From positions 12,054-76,053 of the forward strand of contig JAGAJA010000048.1 of NCBI GenBank assembly GCA_017829075.1: DNA of 64,000 bases, given 5' to 3'. This DNA comes from Oscillospiraceae bacterium. GTDB lineage: Bacteria > Bacillota_A > Clostridia > Oscillospirales > Ruminococcaceae. Below are positions 1 to 8,400 of the stretch, in pieces (positions within the stretch are counted from its first letter, which is position 1; each line of letters starts with the position of its first letter). The position numbers were made by a program, and so were the translations under genes. A model generated the notes under the pieces. The model ran no database searches. It worked only from the letters and a program-made list of their open reading frames with translations, and was not told where the DNA came from.

Positions 1-698
1 CCGCTCGGATTGATCTGCGGATTAGATTCTGTACTCAATGTCACGCCGTTTTTCGTGGTCGGGTAAACATTAGCGCTTCTGCCGTTTATACTGTCCGGAA
101 AGATAGTAACAACAGTAGGATATGTTATGGAATCCTTTATCTCTTGGGCTTTTTCATCTATCTTGGTTGTGTCCTTTGAGGAAACTATCGTCACATAAAA
201 AGTGTAGGTCTGGGAAGTTCCGTTGTTGGCAGAAACCTCCGCTTCAACCCGATATTTCTTTCCGATAACAACTGACGGGTCTTTTGCAAAATCATAGTTG
301 ATATAGTATGCGTCTATATAGCTGCCATAACCGTTCGTATAGTGGTATGAATAACTCAACACATTACCGGCTGCTTCTTCAAATTCGAATGAAATATTTA
401 TCTCGGTGATAGAAGTGCTTTTTTTGGCAGGCAAATCCTCTACCATATTTACCCCTTCGGGCAAAGCAGGGGTGAGATCCACAATGCTCCCCTTTGAAGC
501 CTCAATGTTGTAGTTCTGCTTGAAGCTGATTATGTCGGATATCTTTGTGAACGAAGCAGCAGAAGCGGTCAGCGAAAACAAATCGGTCTGATATGTAGCA
601 GAAAATGCCATGAACAGTGCAAGAATAAAGGAGATTATTCTCTTCTGCGAAAAACGCAGGAATTGCTTTTCGCTGTGTATGGCTGTCTTTTGTTTCAT
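1..698 (-). CDS. Secreted or surface protein, N-terminal part (runs off window)
   Basis: The reading frame is open from an ATG at 698 to the window edge (232 codons), so the C-terminus is missing. The start is supported by AAGGAGG seven bases upstream. The first ~50 residues look like a signal peptide: a basic N-terminus, a hydrophobic stretch (IISFILALFMAFSA) and a small-residue end (TASAAS). The rest is Ser/Thr/Tyr-rich with beta-type patterning, like extracellular repeat or Ig-like modules of Ruminococcus cell-surface proteins. I do not recognise the family. It is divergent from the regulator at 869, and a near-palindrome lies in the shared upstream region. A role at the cell surface is inferred from the signal peptide only. 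Confidence 0.7.
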   Translation of the reverse strand, partial: MKQKTAIHSEKQFLRFSQKRIISFILALFMAFSATYQTDLFSLTASAASFTKISDIISFKQNYNIEASKGSIVDLTPALPEGVNMVEDLPAKKSTSITEINISFEFEEAAGNVLSYSYHYTNGYGSYIDAYYINYDFAKDPSVVIGKKYRVEAEVSANNGTSQTYTFYVTIVSSKDTTKIDEKAQEIKDSITYPTVVTIFPDSINGRSANVYPTTKNGVTLSTESNPQINPS

Positions 699-741
699 AT
701 TTTATCCTCCTTCATGATTGGGAATATATTATTTCACTATT

Positions 742-769
742 ATTATATCACCTCTGAAAAAAATGTCAA
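742..769 (-). promoter_or_regulatory. Sigma-70-type promoter of the leftward secreted-protein gene
   Basis: On the minus strand TTGACA (769-764) and TATAAT (747-742) are both perfect consensus, with a 16-base spacer, about 45 bases upstream of the start codon. Confidence 0.75.
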
Positions 770-774
770 TATAA

Positions 775-805
775 TTTCCAAATTGTCAATGTGACACTTT
801 GGAAA
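775..805. promoter_or_regulatory. 31-bp near-palindrome, probable operator
   Basis: The arms TTTCCAAATTGTCA (775-788) and TGACACTTTGGAAA (792-805) are inverted repeats with one mismatch around the spacer ATG. The site sits between two divergent genes, just upstream of the leftward -35 box and about 27 bases upstream of a rightward TATAAT (833-838). A half-copy TGTCAAT also occurs at 764-770. It is a likely binding site for the adjacent helix-turn-helix protein (inference). Confidence 0.6.
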
Positions 806-868
806 CCACTAGCTTTTTGAGCTGAAATATAGTATAATAAAGAGTATAAAAACATAATGGAGTATCAC

Positions 869-2599
869 ATGAAATTTTTTGAAAAACTCAACGAATATAT
901 GGAAGGCATGAATTGCACTGCCAAGGAGCTTAGCAATGCCTCCGGCTTATCCCCTGCAACTATCAGCCGCTATAAAAACGGCGAGCGTATCCCCGAAATT
1001 GACAGCGAAGCATTCGGTCAGCTTTGCGAGGGTCTGGCGGAACTTTCAAAGAGCAGCGTTGGGTCAGAACTGTCGAAAAGCGAGATAGAGCGCAGTTTTT
1101 ACACCTGCCCCGACATTATTGCGACAGACAAAGAGCAGTTCCGCCATAAGCTGAATATACTTATTTCCGTTCTGAATATCAACATTGCAAAGCTGTGTCA
1201 ATACACGAACTATGAAATGTCCGCGTTTTTCAGAATACGGAACGGCTCACGAAAAGCGTCCGAACCGGTCAAGCTTGCGGCGGATATCGCAGGCTATGTA
1301 TCGCGCGAATGCGGCGAGGAAAAGGACAGGCAGGTGCTCTCCGAGCTTTTCGGTTGCCCGGCAGACGAGCTGTCCGACACGGCGGTGCTTTTTGAAAGGG
1401 TGAGAGATTGGCTTATTGCCGGACAAAGCCGCTCAAAGGACGAAGTAACTGGATTCCTTGGAAAGCTGAATGAATTTGACCTTAACGAATATATCAAAGC
1501 AATTCACTTTGACGAGCTTAAAGTTCCTACCGTACCATTTCAGCTTCCGACTTCAAAGGCATACTTCGGACTTAGGGAGATGATGACAAGCGAGCTGGAT
1601 TTTCTGAAAGCGACTGTTCTGTCGAAATCAAAAGAGCCTGTTATTATGTACAGCGATATGCCGATGGAAGAGATGTCAAAGGATCCGGAATTCCCGAAAA
1701 AGTGGATGTTCGGAATGGCTATGATGCTAAAAAAAGGTCTGCATCTGAATATGATACATAACCTCGACAGACCGTTCAATGAAATGCTTCTTGGACTTGA
1801 AAGCTTCATTCCTATGTATATGACGGGGCAGATCTCTCCGTTTTATTTTGATAAGCCGCAAAATACCGTATTTCTTCACTTTCTCAAAGTTTCGGGAACT
1901 GCGGCACTTACCGGAGAAGCTATTGCGGGAAATCACGAAAGCGGAAAGTATTATCTGACCAAAAACAAAGATGAGGTCGCATACTACCAAAAGCGGGCGC
2001 AGGATATGCTTGCCCACGCCAGCCCGCTTATGGACATATATACTGCTGAAAATGAAGAAAAGCTGAACGCATTTTTGCTTATGGATTCAGGCGCTGGCGG
2101 AAAGAGAAGGAGCATTCTATCCGCTCCTCCATTATATTCGATGGAACGAGAGCGTTTAGAACATATTTTAGGCGAACGCACTTTTTCAGACGCGGAGAAA
2201 GAAAAGGTGCTTAGCTATGCCGACCGGCAAAAACGAATTATAGAGGATATTCTTGCTTCGTCAGAGGTAGAAGATGAGATACCCATTCTCACAAAGGAGG
2301 AGTTTGAAAGATATCCGATAAGTATTTCTCTGTCGGGAATATTCCTGGAAAAGGATATTGTGTATTCATACGATGAATATCTGGAGCATATCCGTATGAC
2401 AGAGGAATTTGTAAACCGACACAAGAATTATCGCCTGAAAAAGACCTCTGCATTTGTTTTCAGAAATCTTCAGATACACATTCACGAAGGCAAGTGGGCA
2501 ATGGTGTCAAAAAGCAAATCGCCCGCAATTCATTTCGTGATACATCACCCAAAACTCTGCCAAGCAATAGAGCACTTTGTTCCGCCAATGGTGGAGTGA
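869..2599 (+). CDS. Large helix-turn-helix (XRE-like) regulator, 576 aa
   Basis: The N-terminal ~45 residues form an XRE-type helix-turn-helix (AKELSNASGLSPATISRYKNG). Residues ~75-130 look like a second, weaker HTH repeat (LCQYTNYEMSAFFRIRNGSR). The remaining ~430 residues are not recognised; they may be a sensor or effector domain, as in other large Ruminococcus XRE proteins. An in-frame ATG lies at 857, but GGAG at 859-862 is correctly spaced only for the ATG at 869, so 869 was chosen. It is divergent from the secreted-protein gene and shares a palindrome with it, which suggests it controls itself and that gene (inference). A strong hairpin follows its stop. Confidence 0.75.
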   Translation: MKFFEKLNEYMEGMNCTAKELSNASGLSPATISRYKNGERIPEIDSEAFGQLCEGLAELSKSSVGSELSKSEIERSFYTCPDIIATDKEQFRHKLNILISVLNINIAKLCQYTNYEMSAFFRIRNGSRKASEPVKLAADIAGYVSRECGEEKDRQVLSELFGCPADELSDTAVLFERVRDWLIAGQSRSKDEVTGFLGKLNEFDLNEYIKAIHFDELKVPTVPFQLPTSKAYFGLREMMTSELDFLKATVLSKSKEPVIMYSDMPMEEMSKDPEFPKKWMFGMAMMLKKGLHLNMIHNLDRPFNEMLLGLESFIPMYMTGQISPFYFDKPQNTVFLHFLKVSGTAALTGEAIAGNHESGKYYLTKNKDEVAYYQKRAQDMLAHASPLMDIYTAENEEKLNAFLLMDSGAGGKRRSILSAPPLYSMERERLEHILGERTFSDAEKEKVLSYADRQKRIIEDILASSEVEDEIPILTKEEFERYPISISLSGIFLEKDIVYSYDEYLEHIRMTEEFVNRHKNYRLKKTSAFVFRNLQIHIHEGKWAMVSKSKSPAIHFVIHHPKLCQAIEHFVPPMVE

Positions 2600-2627
2600 A
2601 CTGCTTAACAATTGTTGAAAACAAAAC

Positions 2628-2655
2628 GAGCGACACCTATTTTGGGGTGTCGCTC
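2628..2655. terminator. Bidirectional rho-independent terminator
   Basis: The arms GAGCGACACC (2628-2637) and GGTGTCGCTC (2646-2655) pair perfectly. On the plus strand the hairpin ends the regulator gene. On the minus strand it is followed by GTTTTGTTTTC, a good U-tract. Before the island inserted, this minus-strand side would have lain about 110 bases downstream of the tmRNA 3' end. Confidence 0.75.
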
Positions 2656-2682
2656 ATTATTTGCGCTAAAGCTCCAACCAAA

Positions 2683-2708
2683 TTAAGGACGACATCAGTC
2701 GTCCTTAA
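2683..2708. terminator. Second hairpin between regulator and left attachment site
   Basis: The arms TTAAGGACGAC and GTCGTCCTTAA (11 bp, perfect) flank a 4-base loop. No strong U-tract follows on either strand. It is probably part of the convergent termination region that served the regulator and, ancestrally, ssrA. Confidence 0.5.
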
Positions 2709-2765
2709 ATCTGTACATGAGCGCCAACTTATTCTTGATGAAAAAAAGGTCGACGCTTCCTAATT

Positions 2766-2784
2766 TGGTGGAGCCGAGGGGAAT
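2766..2784. repeat. Left attachment repeat (orphan tmRNA 3' end)
   Basis: TGGTGGAGCCGAGGGGAAT is identical over 19 bases to the complement of the tmRNA 3' end at 40412-40430, including the encoded CCA. Sequence identity stops right after it (G here, T at the right end), as expected for a duplicated attachment core. Confidence 0.85.
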
Positions 2785-3172
2785 GTTCCACAGCCCGGAA
2801 ACTAGCATACCGAATGTGCAAAAATATAATCTTTTCTATATTCTACACCATATCTCCTGATATGTCAAGTACCCGACAGTTGGACGATATGCTCACACAG
2901 AATAATACTTCTGCGAGCGGCTGCCCGGGTTCTTTGGGTCAGTAAGCGCAAGCTGACCACTTTTGAGGATTGAAATATGTTTTTCAAATTTAAAAAAATA
3001 TCAGTATTGGTAATTTCAATTTTCGCTTATTCTTAAAATTTATCATAGAAAATTGAAATTTTAAGATGAAATATTCTTGAAATATGAAATTCGGAGTCAA
3101 AAGATTTAAAAAATATAATGAAAACTTAAAAGTTTTCACGCAGTTGCTGTTAGGCGTTCGTTGTAACCTCTG
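2785..3172. other. AT-rich intergenic region at left island end
   Basis: I find no supported gene here. There is an AT-only inverted repeat (CTTAAAATTT/AAATTTTAAG, ~3032-3065) that may be structural or chance. No toxin gene is visible beside the AbrB-type gene. Confidence 0.5.
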
Positions 3173-3553
3173 TCACTTGTTGTCCTCCGAACCGAAGATA
3201 TCATCATAGGAATACGACTCGCCATCGCCGTGTGCAGCGTTTTCCGCTTCTTTCAGGAAATGCTCAACGGCAGGACGTACCTCTTTGCGCCGTTTTTTGA
3301 ATTCTGCCAGAAGTTCTGCACCGCCGAAACCTTCCTTGATCAGATCAGCAAGTATATATTCATCAAATTCTCCGGAAGATGTAGTTTTCACAGGACGTAT
3401 GATAAGCTCATTACCTTTGAGAATGCATTCGGCTTCTGAATCAAAACCGAGCATAGCAAAATACTTCTGAGGTATAGTGATCTGGCGCTTTGACGAAATG
3501 CTTACTCTCTTGCTTTCCATAGTTGCATCGCCTTTCATAACTGCTGTTGCCAT
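3173..3553 (-). CDS. AbrB/SpoVT-type DNA-binding protein (antitoxin-like)
   Basis: The protein has 126 residues. The swapped-hairpin AbrB/MazE domain is at residues ~15-55, with the typical pattern RVSISSKRQITIPQKYF followed by a LKGNELIIRP strand. The acidic C-terminal half (~60-126) looks like the toxin-binding tail of many AbrB-type antitoxins. Start chosen: the ATG at 3553, which has AAGGA about 10 bases upstream; an internal ATG at residue 12 also has a usable site. No toxin gene is adjacent, so it is either an orphan antitoxin or a stand-alone regulator. It has its own consensus promoter. Confidence 0.7.
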   Translation of the reverse strand: MATAVMKGDATMESKRVSISSKRQITIPQKYFAMLGFDSEAECILKGNELIIRPVKTTSSGEFDEYILADLIKEGFGGAELLAEFKKRRKEVRPAVEHFLKEAENAAHGDGESYSYDDIFGSEDNK

Positions 3554-3621
3554 ATTTTCACATTCCTTTATTATATACATGATGTTGAGAATTATTCTTT
3601 GCGCTTGGTTTCTTTGTTTAC

Positions 3622-3649
3622 ATTATATCACACAGTATTTTTTTGTCAA
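3622..3649 (-). promoter_or_regulatory. Promoter of the AbrB-type gene
   Basis: On the minus strand TTGACA (3649-3644) and TATAAT (3627-3622) are both perfect, with a 16-base spacer. Confidence 0.7.
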
Positions 3650-3822
3650 GGAAAATGTATTATTCCACCCCTATATGCCCATTTTCGAAGCGTCTGTGAG
3701 TATAATTGTTGATTTTGAAGAGTCATATGTTCAAATATCAGTTTCGGCTAAAATACGATACAATCGAATTTTAGCCGAATTTGAATTATGATTTGAATAT
3801 AAGTGAGTGATGTTTTCATGAA

Positions 3823-5220
3823 CTATTTAAAGCTCTTCAGAATATCCGAGTATGTCACCAGTTCAACATTTCCAAGCGCCTTAGCCCTGTCCGTGCAACC
3901 CTTTGTGAAGCCGGATTTTGAGAACAGGAACAAATGCACATCATTATACTGGAACAGCCTGCTACGATTCACCAGTGTATCAAGAACCCCCACATCGACC
4001 TTTTCGTTAGTCCACTTGCATTCGCCAAACAGGGCAGTATTCCTGTCCTGCTCCCCCATAATATCTATCTCGGTCTGTGAGCGGGTTGCAGGGTCAGTGC
4101 CCCACCAGCGTCCAAGTGAGGTGAACTCTACCGGAGATTTGCCGCTTATGAGCTGCTTCCAGAGGTATTGCATACACATCTCCTCAAAAACTTTACCCAT
4201 ATAATCGGAGAGGTGCGGCTCAATACGCTTATACACCAAGTCAGCCGCTCCCCTTGCGATAAGCGAGCTGTTCTCGGGGACAAACCTGTACCAAAACCGA
4301 AACATATTATCTTCGATAGAGTAGATAGACTTTCGGGATTCCTTTTCGCCGTAGGGCGTTTCTTTCCGCACTATTCCAAGGTTTATGAGATTTTTCAGAT
4401 AGGTGGAGCAGACATTCGTGCTTTCGCCGATTTTCGTTGAGATCTCAGACATTCTGCTTGACCCTGTTGCGATAGCAGTAATAAGCGCTGTGTAAATCCC
4501 TGGTTCTCTGACCTCCTGTTTGAGCAGATTGACCGGTTCCTCATAAAGAAACGACATTGGGTTGAGGAATGTGTTCTTGATGTTATCCTCAACGCTCATG
4601 TTATCACTGATTTGTAACAGATATTGCGGAGTTCCGCCGACGATAGCGTAAATAAGCGCCTTATCCGCATCGGAAAAATGCGTAAAGCAGCGGCAGGTCT
4701 CCTCAAAATCAAAGGGCTGGATCTTCATCTGGGAAGTTCGTCTGCCGTAAAGCGGAGCTTTATAAGCCAGCACCTCGTCCTCCATATACGACATTGACGA
4801 GCCGCAGAGTATCAGCATCAGCCTGGAGTTGTCCCTGTATTTGTCGATAAGCAGCTGGAGCGTTGACGCAAGGCTTTTCTCCGACCGTGCCACATAAGGA
4901 TACTCGTCAATTGCAAGAATGATCCGCTCCTTTTCCGCAAGCCTGAATACATATTCCAGAGCTGCTTGAAAGGAATGAAACGATGTTTCGGCTTCGATAC
5001 CACTGCTGAATTCAATAATACTCTTGCTGAAATTCTCGAGGTTCTGCCGGGAATTACTCTCGACCCCCATGAAATATATTGCCTTTTTCCCGTCAATAAA
5101 ACGGCTTATGAGCGCAGTTTTACCTACACGCCGTCTGCCGTAGATAACTGCGAACTCGAATTTGCCCGAAGCATACATCTTATCCAGCGTGCTAAGTTCA
5201 CGGTCTCTGCCTATAAACAT
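3823..5220 (-). CDS. DUF234-type AAA ATPase with C-terminal nuclease-like domain
   Basis: The protein has 465 residues. The N-terminal P-loop ATPase of the archaeal ATPase/DUF234 family has FIGRDRELSTL, Walker A YGRRRVGKTALI (~residues 20-31), Walker B IILAIDEYPYV (~105) and LMLILCGSSMS. A winged-helix region (~260-310) follows. The C-terminal DUF234 domain carries TEIDIMG and FGECKW, a D...ExK arrangement like PD-(D/E)xK nucleases. The function of the family is unproven; members are common in mobile regions of Clostridia and Bacteroidetes. The ATG at 5220 is chosen because AAGGAGC lies just upstream. It stands alone with its own promoter, divergent from the STAND gene. Confidence 0.8.
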   Translation of the reverse strand: MFIGRDRELSTLDKMYASGKFEFAVIYGRRRVGKTALISRFIDGKKAIYFMGVESNSRQNLENFSKSIIEFSSGIEAETSFHSFQAALEYVFRLAEKERIILAIDEYPYVARSEKSLASTLQLLIDKYRDNSRLMLILCGSSMSYMEDEVLAYKAPLYGRRTSQMKIQPFDFEETCRCFTHFSDADKALIYAIVGGTPQYLLQISDNMSVEDNIKNTFLNPMSFLYEEPVNLLKQEVREPGIYTALITAIATGSSRMSEISTKIGESTNVCSTYLKNLINLGIVRKETPYGEKESRKSIYSIEDNMFRFWYRFVPENSSLIARGAADLVYKRIEPHLSDYMGKVFEEMCMQYLWKQLISGKSPVEFTSLGRWWGTDPATRSQTEIDIMGEQDRNTALFGECKWTNEKVDVGVLDTLVNRSRLFQYNDVHLFLFSKSGFTKGCTDRAKALGNVELVTYSDILKSFK

Positions 5221-5247
5221 GGTGATCCGCTCCTTCCTTACAATTAT

Positions 5248-5276
5248 AGTATAGCACAGCATAGAGGTTTAGTCAA
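5248..5276 (-). promoter_or_regulatory. Promoter of the DUF234 ATPase gene
   Basis: On the minus strand TTGACT (5276-5271), a 17-base spacer and TATACT (5253-5248). Confidence 0.65.
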
Positions 5277-5345
5277 GCATGATTTGGTTACTTATGATTA
5301 TATTACCTCTGATAAAGACTATGTGTTATAGTAAGCAGAACGGTA

Positions 5346-5374
5346 TTGATTTTTGCTAAATGTCATGGTATAAT
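5346..5374 (+). promoter_or_regulatory. Promoter of the STAND nuclease gene
   Basis: TTGATT (5346-5351), a 17-base spacer and TATAAT (5369-5374), 64 bases upstream of the chosen ATG. Confidence 0.65.
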
Positions 5375-5437
5375 TTATGTAAATCAAGTAGGCAATATTT
5401 ACGCAATTACAAATATTTTATGATAAGGAGAGATATT

Positions 5438-8400
5438 ATGAGCTTAGAACCCGGAGGCAGAGCCGACAAGTACGGAAACAATTACGAAAATAAATACCTT
5501 GCAAACCTCTTTTTAAGGCTTGTACTAGGCGAATTACAGTCAGTGACAGTTGAACCACTTGGCAAGAATAAAGACAGTGTAGAATATATAGCTGTTGACA
5601 AAGATAACATTGAGTGGCATTACCAATGCAAACTTAGCAATGGCATTAAGGACAAATGGACAATTTCCGATTTAAGCAGTTATGATGTTTTTTCCAGAGC
5701 AAGAGAAATAATCGAAACTAATCCACATAATAGGTATGTATTTGTATCCCCATTATCTTATGGTGAATTGCCCGAACTTTGTAAACGCGCAGGCACCAAC
5801 TCATCGGTAGAGGATTTTCTGAACTATCAGCTAACCAATGACGAAATAAAAAAGACATTTCGCGAAATAATAAAAAAATATGGTCTGGACGCAGACGATA
5901 AAAATCAGGTTTCAGCACTGCTTTCAATATTATCAAAATGCGATTTTGCAACTATTCCTTGTAATATAGTAAATACTCATGAATTGATATCAAAAGTTGG
6001 AACTATTTTTATGGGAGAAGCTGAAGGCGCACGTGTGTTCCTGGAAAACTACATAAATTCAAACGGACGATACGGTGTTCCTATAACTGCCGACGAGATC
6101 ATTTCAGCTATGGACAAGCAAGGATTTCCGTTTAGAAAACACATTTTCGGCGAGAATAATATTCCTAAAATCAAAGAATTGAATAGCATTTTCCTCAACT
6201 CATTTCAGCCTATCAATGATACAGTAATACATCGCTCAGAAACCGACAGGGTTCTCGATGAAATAGCAAAAGGTAACTCCGTCATTTTGCACGGCAAAGC
6301 CGGCGTTGGAAAAAGCGGATGCGTTTATGAAATTGTCAATAAGCTGAACGAAACCAACACCCTGTTTCTTGGATTAAAGTTGGATAAGATGGTCCCCGAA
6401 ACATCTACTGATCATTTCGGGGAAAAACTGGGTTTCAAGCAGTCTCCTGTATATTGTCTGCATAATATTGCCGCAGGAAAGCCGTGCGTTCTTATACTCG
6501 ACCAACTGGACGCTTTAAGATGGACAAGCCGCCATTCAGGTACTGCATTGGAAATCTGTAAACAATTAATATATCAAGCAAAAACGTTAAACAAAGTCGA
6601 TGGCGGACATATTTCGTTGCTGTTTATTACACGGACTTTTGATTTAGAGAATGACGCAGGACTAAAAGCATTGTTTGCTGAAAAAGAAAAGGATAAAGTC
6701 GCTTGGTCTAGGATTGAAATAAATGCGTTTTCTAAAGAAGATGTTATCATAATACTCGGAGATGAATATCTAGGTCTTTCGCGCAAATTGCAGCAACTTC
6801 TGCTGATGCCTTCTTCCTTGTATATCTGGACATCGTTAACAAATCATTCAGCCGCTCAAGGCATAACCACACCGTTTGAGCTTATGGATAAATGGTGGGA
6901 TCAGATTCTAAATAACTGCGAAGATAATGGCATTTGCAAGGAAAGAATCGCTTCAATATTGACTTCGTTTGTTAATAAACTTGAAGCAAGCTCCGAATCA
7001 GAGCTTCCAAAGCGAATTTTCCCTGATTACACCGATGAACTTCAAATGTTAACATCATGCGGACTGTTAATTGAAAACAACAACGCAATATCTTTTTCTC
7101 ACCAGAGTTTTTTGGATCATTTTGCCGTTTCGGGTATGTTAGAGAAAATATACTCTGGCAGCAGCATTCTTGATGTAATAGGATCTTTTGATGAGCAAAC
7201 TCCGTATATAAGATATCGTCTGATAAGGGTACTTCAAATTATGCTGGATAATCAGAGTTTATATATCGGCAAATGTACGGCAATCCTTAAATCGGAAAAT
7301 GTTCGGCACTACTTTAAGTGCACCGTTTTTGAGGTTATCGGACAGTGCGAAAACCCCAGCAACGGGCTGCTGGATTTCGTTTACAGTTATTTTGCAAATC
7401 AGGATTGGCGCGACTATGTCTTTAACACCGTGTATTGGGGACATCCGCAATTCATTGTGAATCTTGATACACGCCGCGAGTTTAGTTGGCAGGACAAAGA
7501 GGGACTGGATTTATTATACTCAATTAACACAAAAGCGCAGGATTTTTTGCTGGACAAACTTAAGCCTATGTGTTTCAAAAACGCCGAAACTGACTATATG
7601 GTTTATAACACTCTGTCCAGAAATTGCGCAACCGACTCGCCTGAAATATTGGAACTTAGGCTAGAATTATTGGAAGCGCATATCGACCTTTTAGCAAATC
7701 ACTGGACCTTGCCGAATTCAAAAAACGAATCCAAAAACCTAATACCAATACTTAAGCTCATAACAAAGTACATCGACAGTATAAAAGAACACTTGTATTT
7801 CGGCAAAGAAGATGATGTAATTGCTTTTTCGAAGTGTTTTTACCGTGAGATAGTAAAGGAACTGTTGCCTGAAATATGCAACAAGACAAAGCAATTTAGC
7901 CCACGCTTTCCCAATTTTGAGTTTAGCGATTCCTTCAAGAGATGGACAAAGAGCACTTACAATCACCATTCTGCAAGATATATCGTTGAAATAGCAAAGA
8001 TAAGCCTTTGCGAGTTTGCTTCAAAAGAACCAGAAGCTTTTATGATATTTGTAGAAGAATTTGACGGCAACAATTCCGTAGTTTACCATGAAATCCTTGC
8101 CAATGCTATATTGGGTTTAGGCGTCGTGCACAGCGACTATGCTATTTCTTGGCTTTGCGCCGACCCCGAAAATCATTTCTTCATCTACACTGAAAACAGA
8201 GAGGATTACTTGTCATTGACCAAAAAAATCATCGGCAAATTCTCGCCGGCTTGTTCCATTGAAACCTTCCGCAGGCTCGAAGATATCATTCTTCATTGGA
8301 GCGACCCAACTGCAACAATGGTTGAAACATACAAACGCAGAGTAATGTTCAATAAGGAGAATAGATATCATCACGTTTATTTTGCATTTTGGGGACATCT

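Noticed and set aside
2766..2830. Possible partial tRNA or second tmRNA
   Set aside because: Only 19 bases match the tmRNA 3' end and nothing folds beyond them; it is an attachment-site copy, not an RNA gene.
3032..3065. AT-only inverted repeat as a terminator
   Set aside because: Stem of A/T pairs only in AT-rich sequence, without a clear U-tract; could be chance.
3173..3822. Complete toxin–antitoxin pair with the AbrB-type protein
   Set aside because: No toxin-like frame is adjacent on the same strand; only the antitoxin-like half can be supported.
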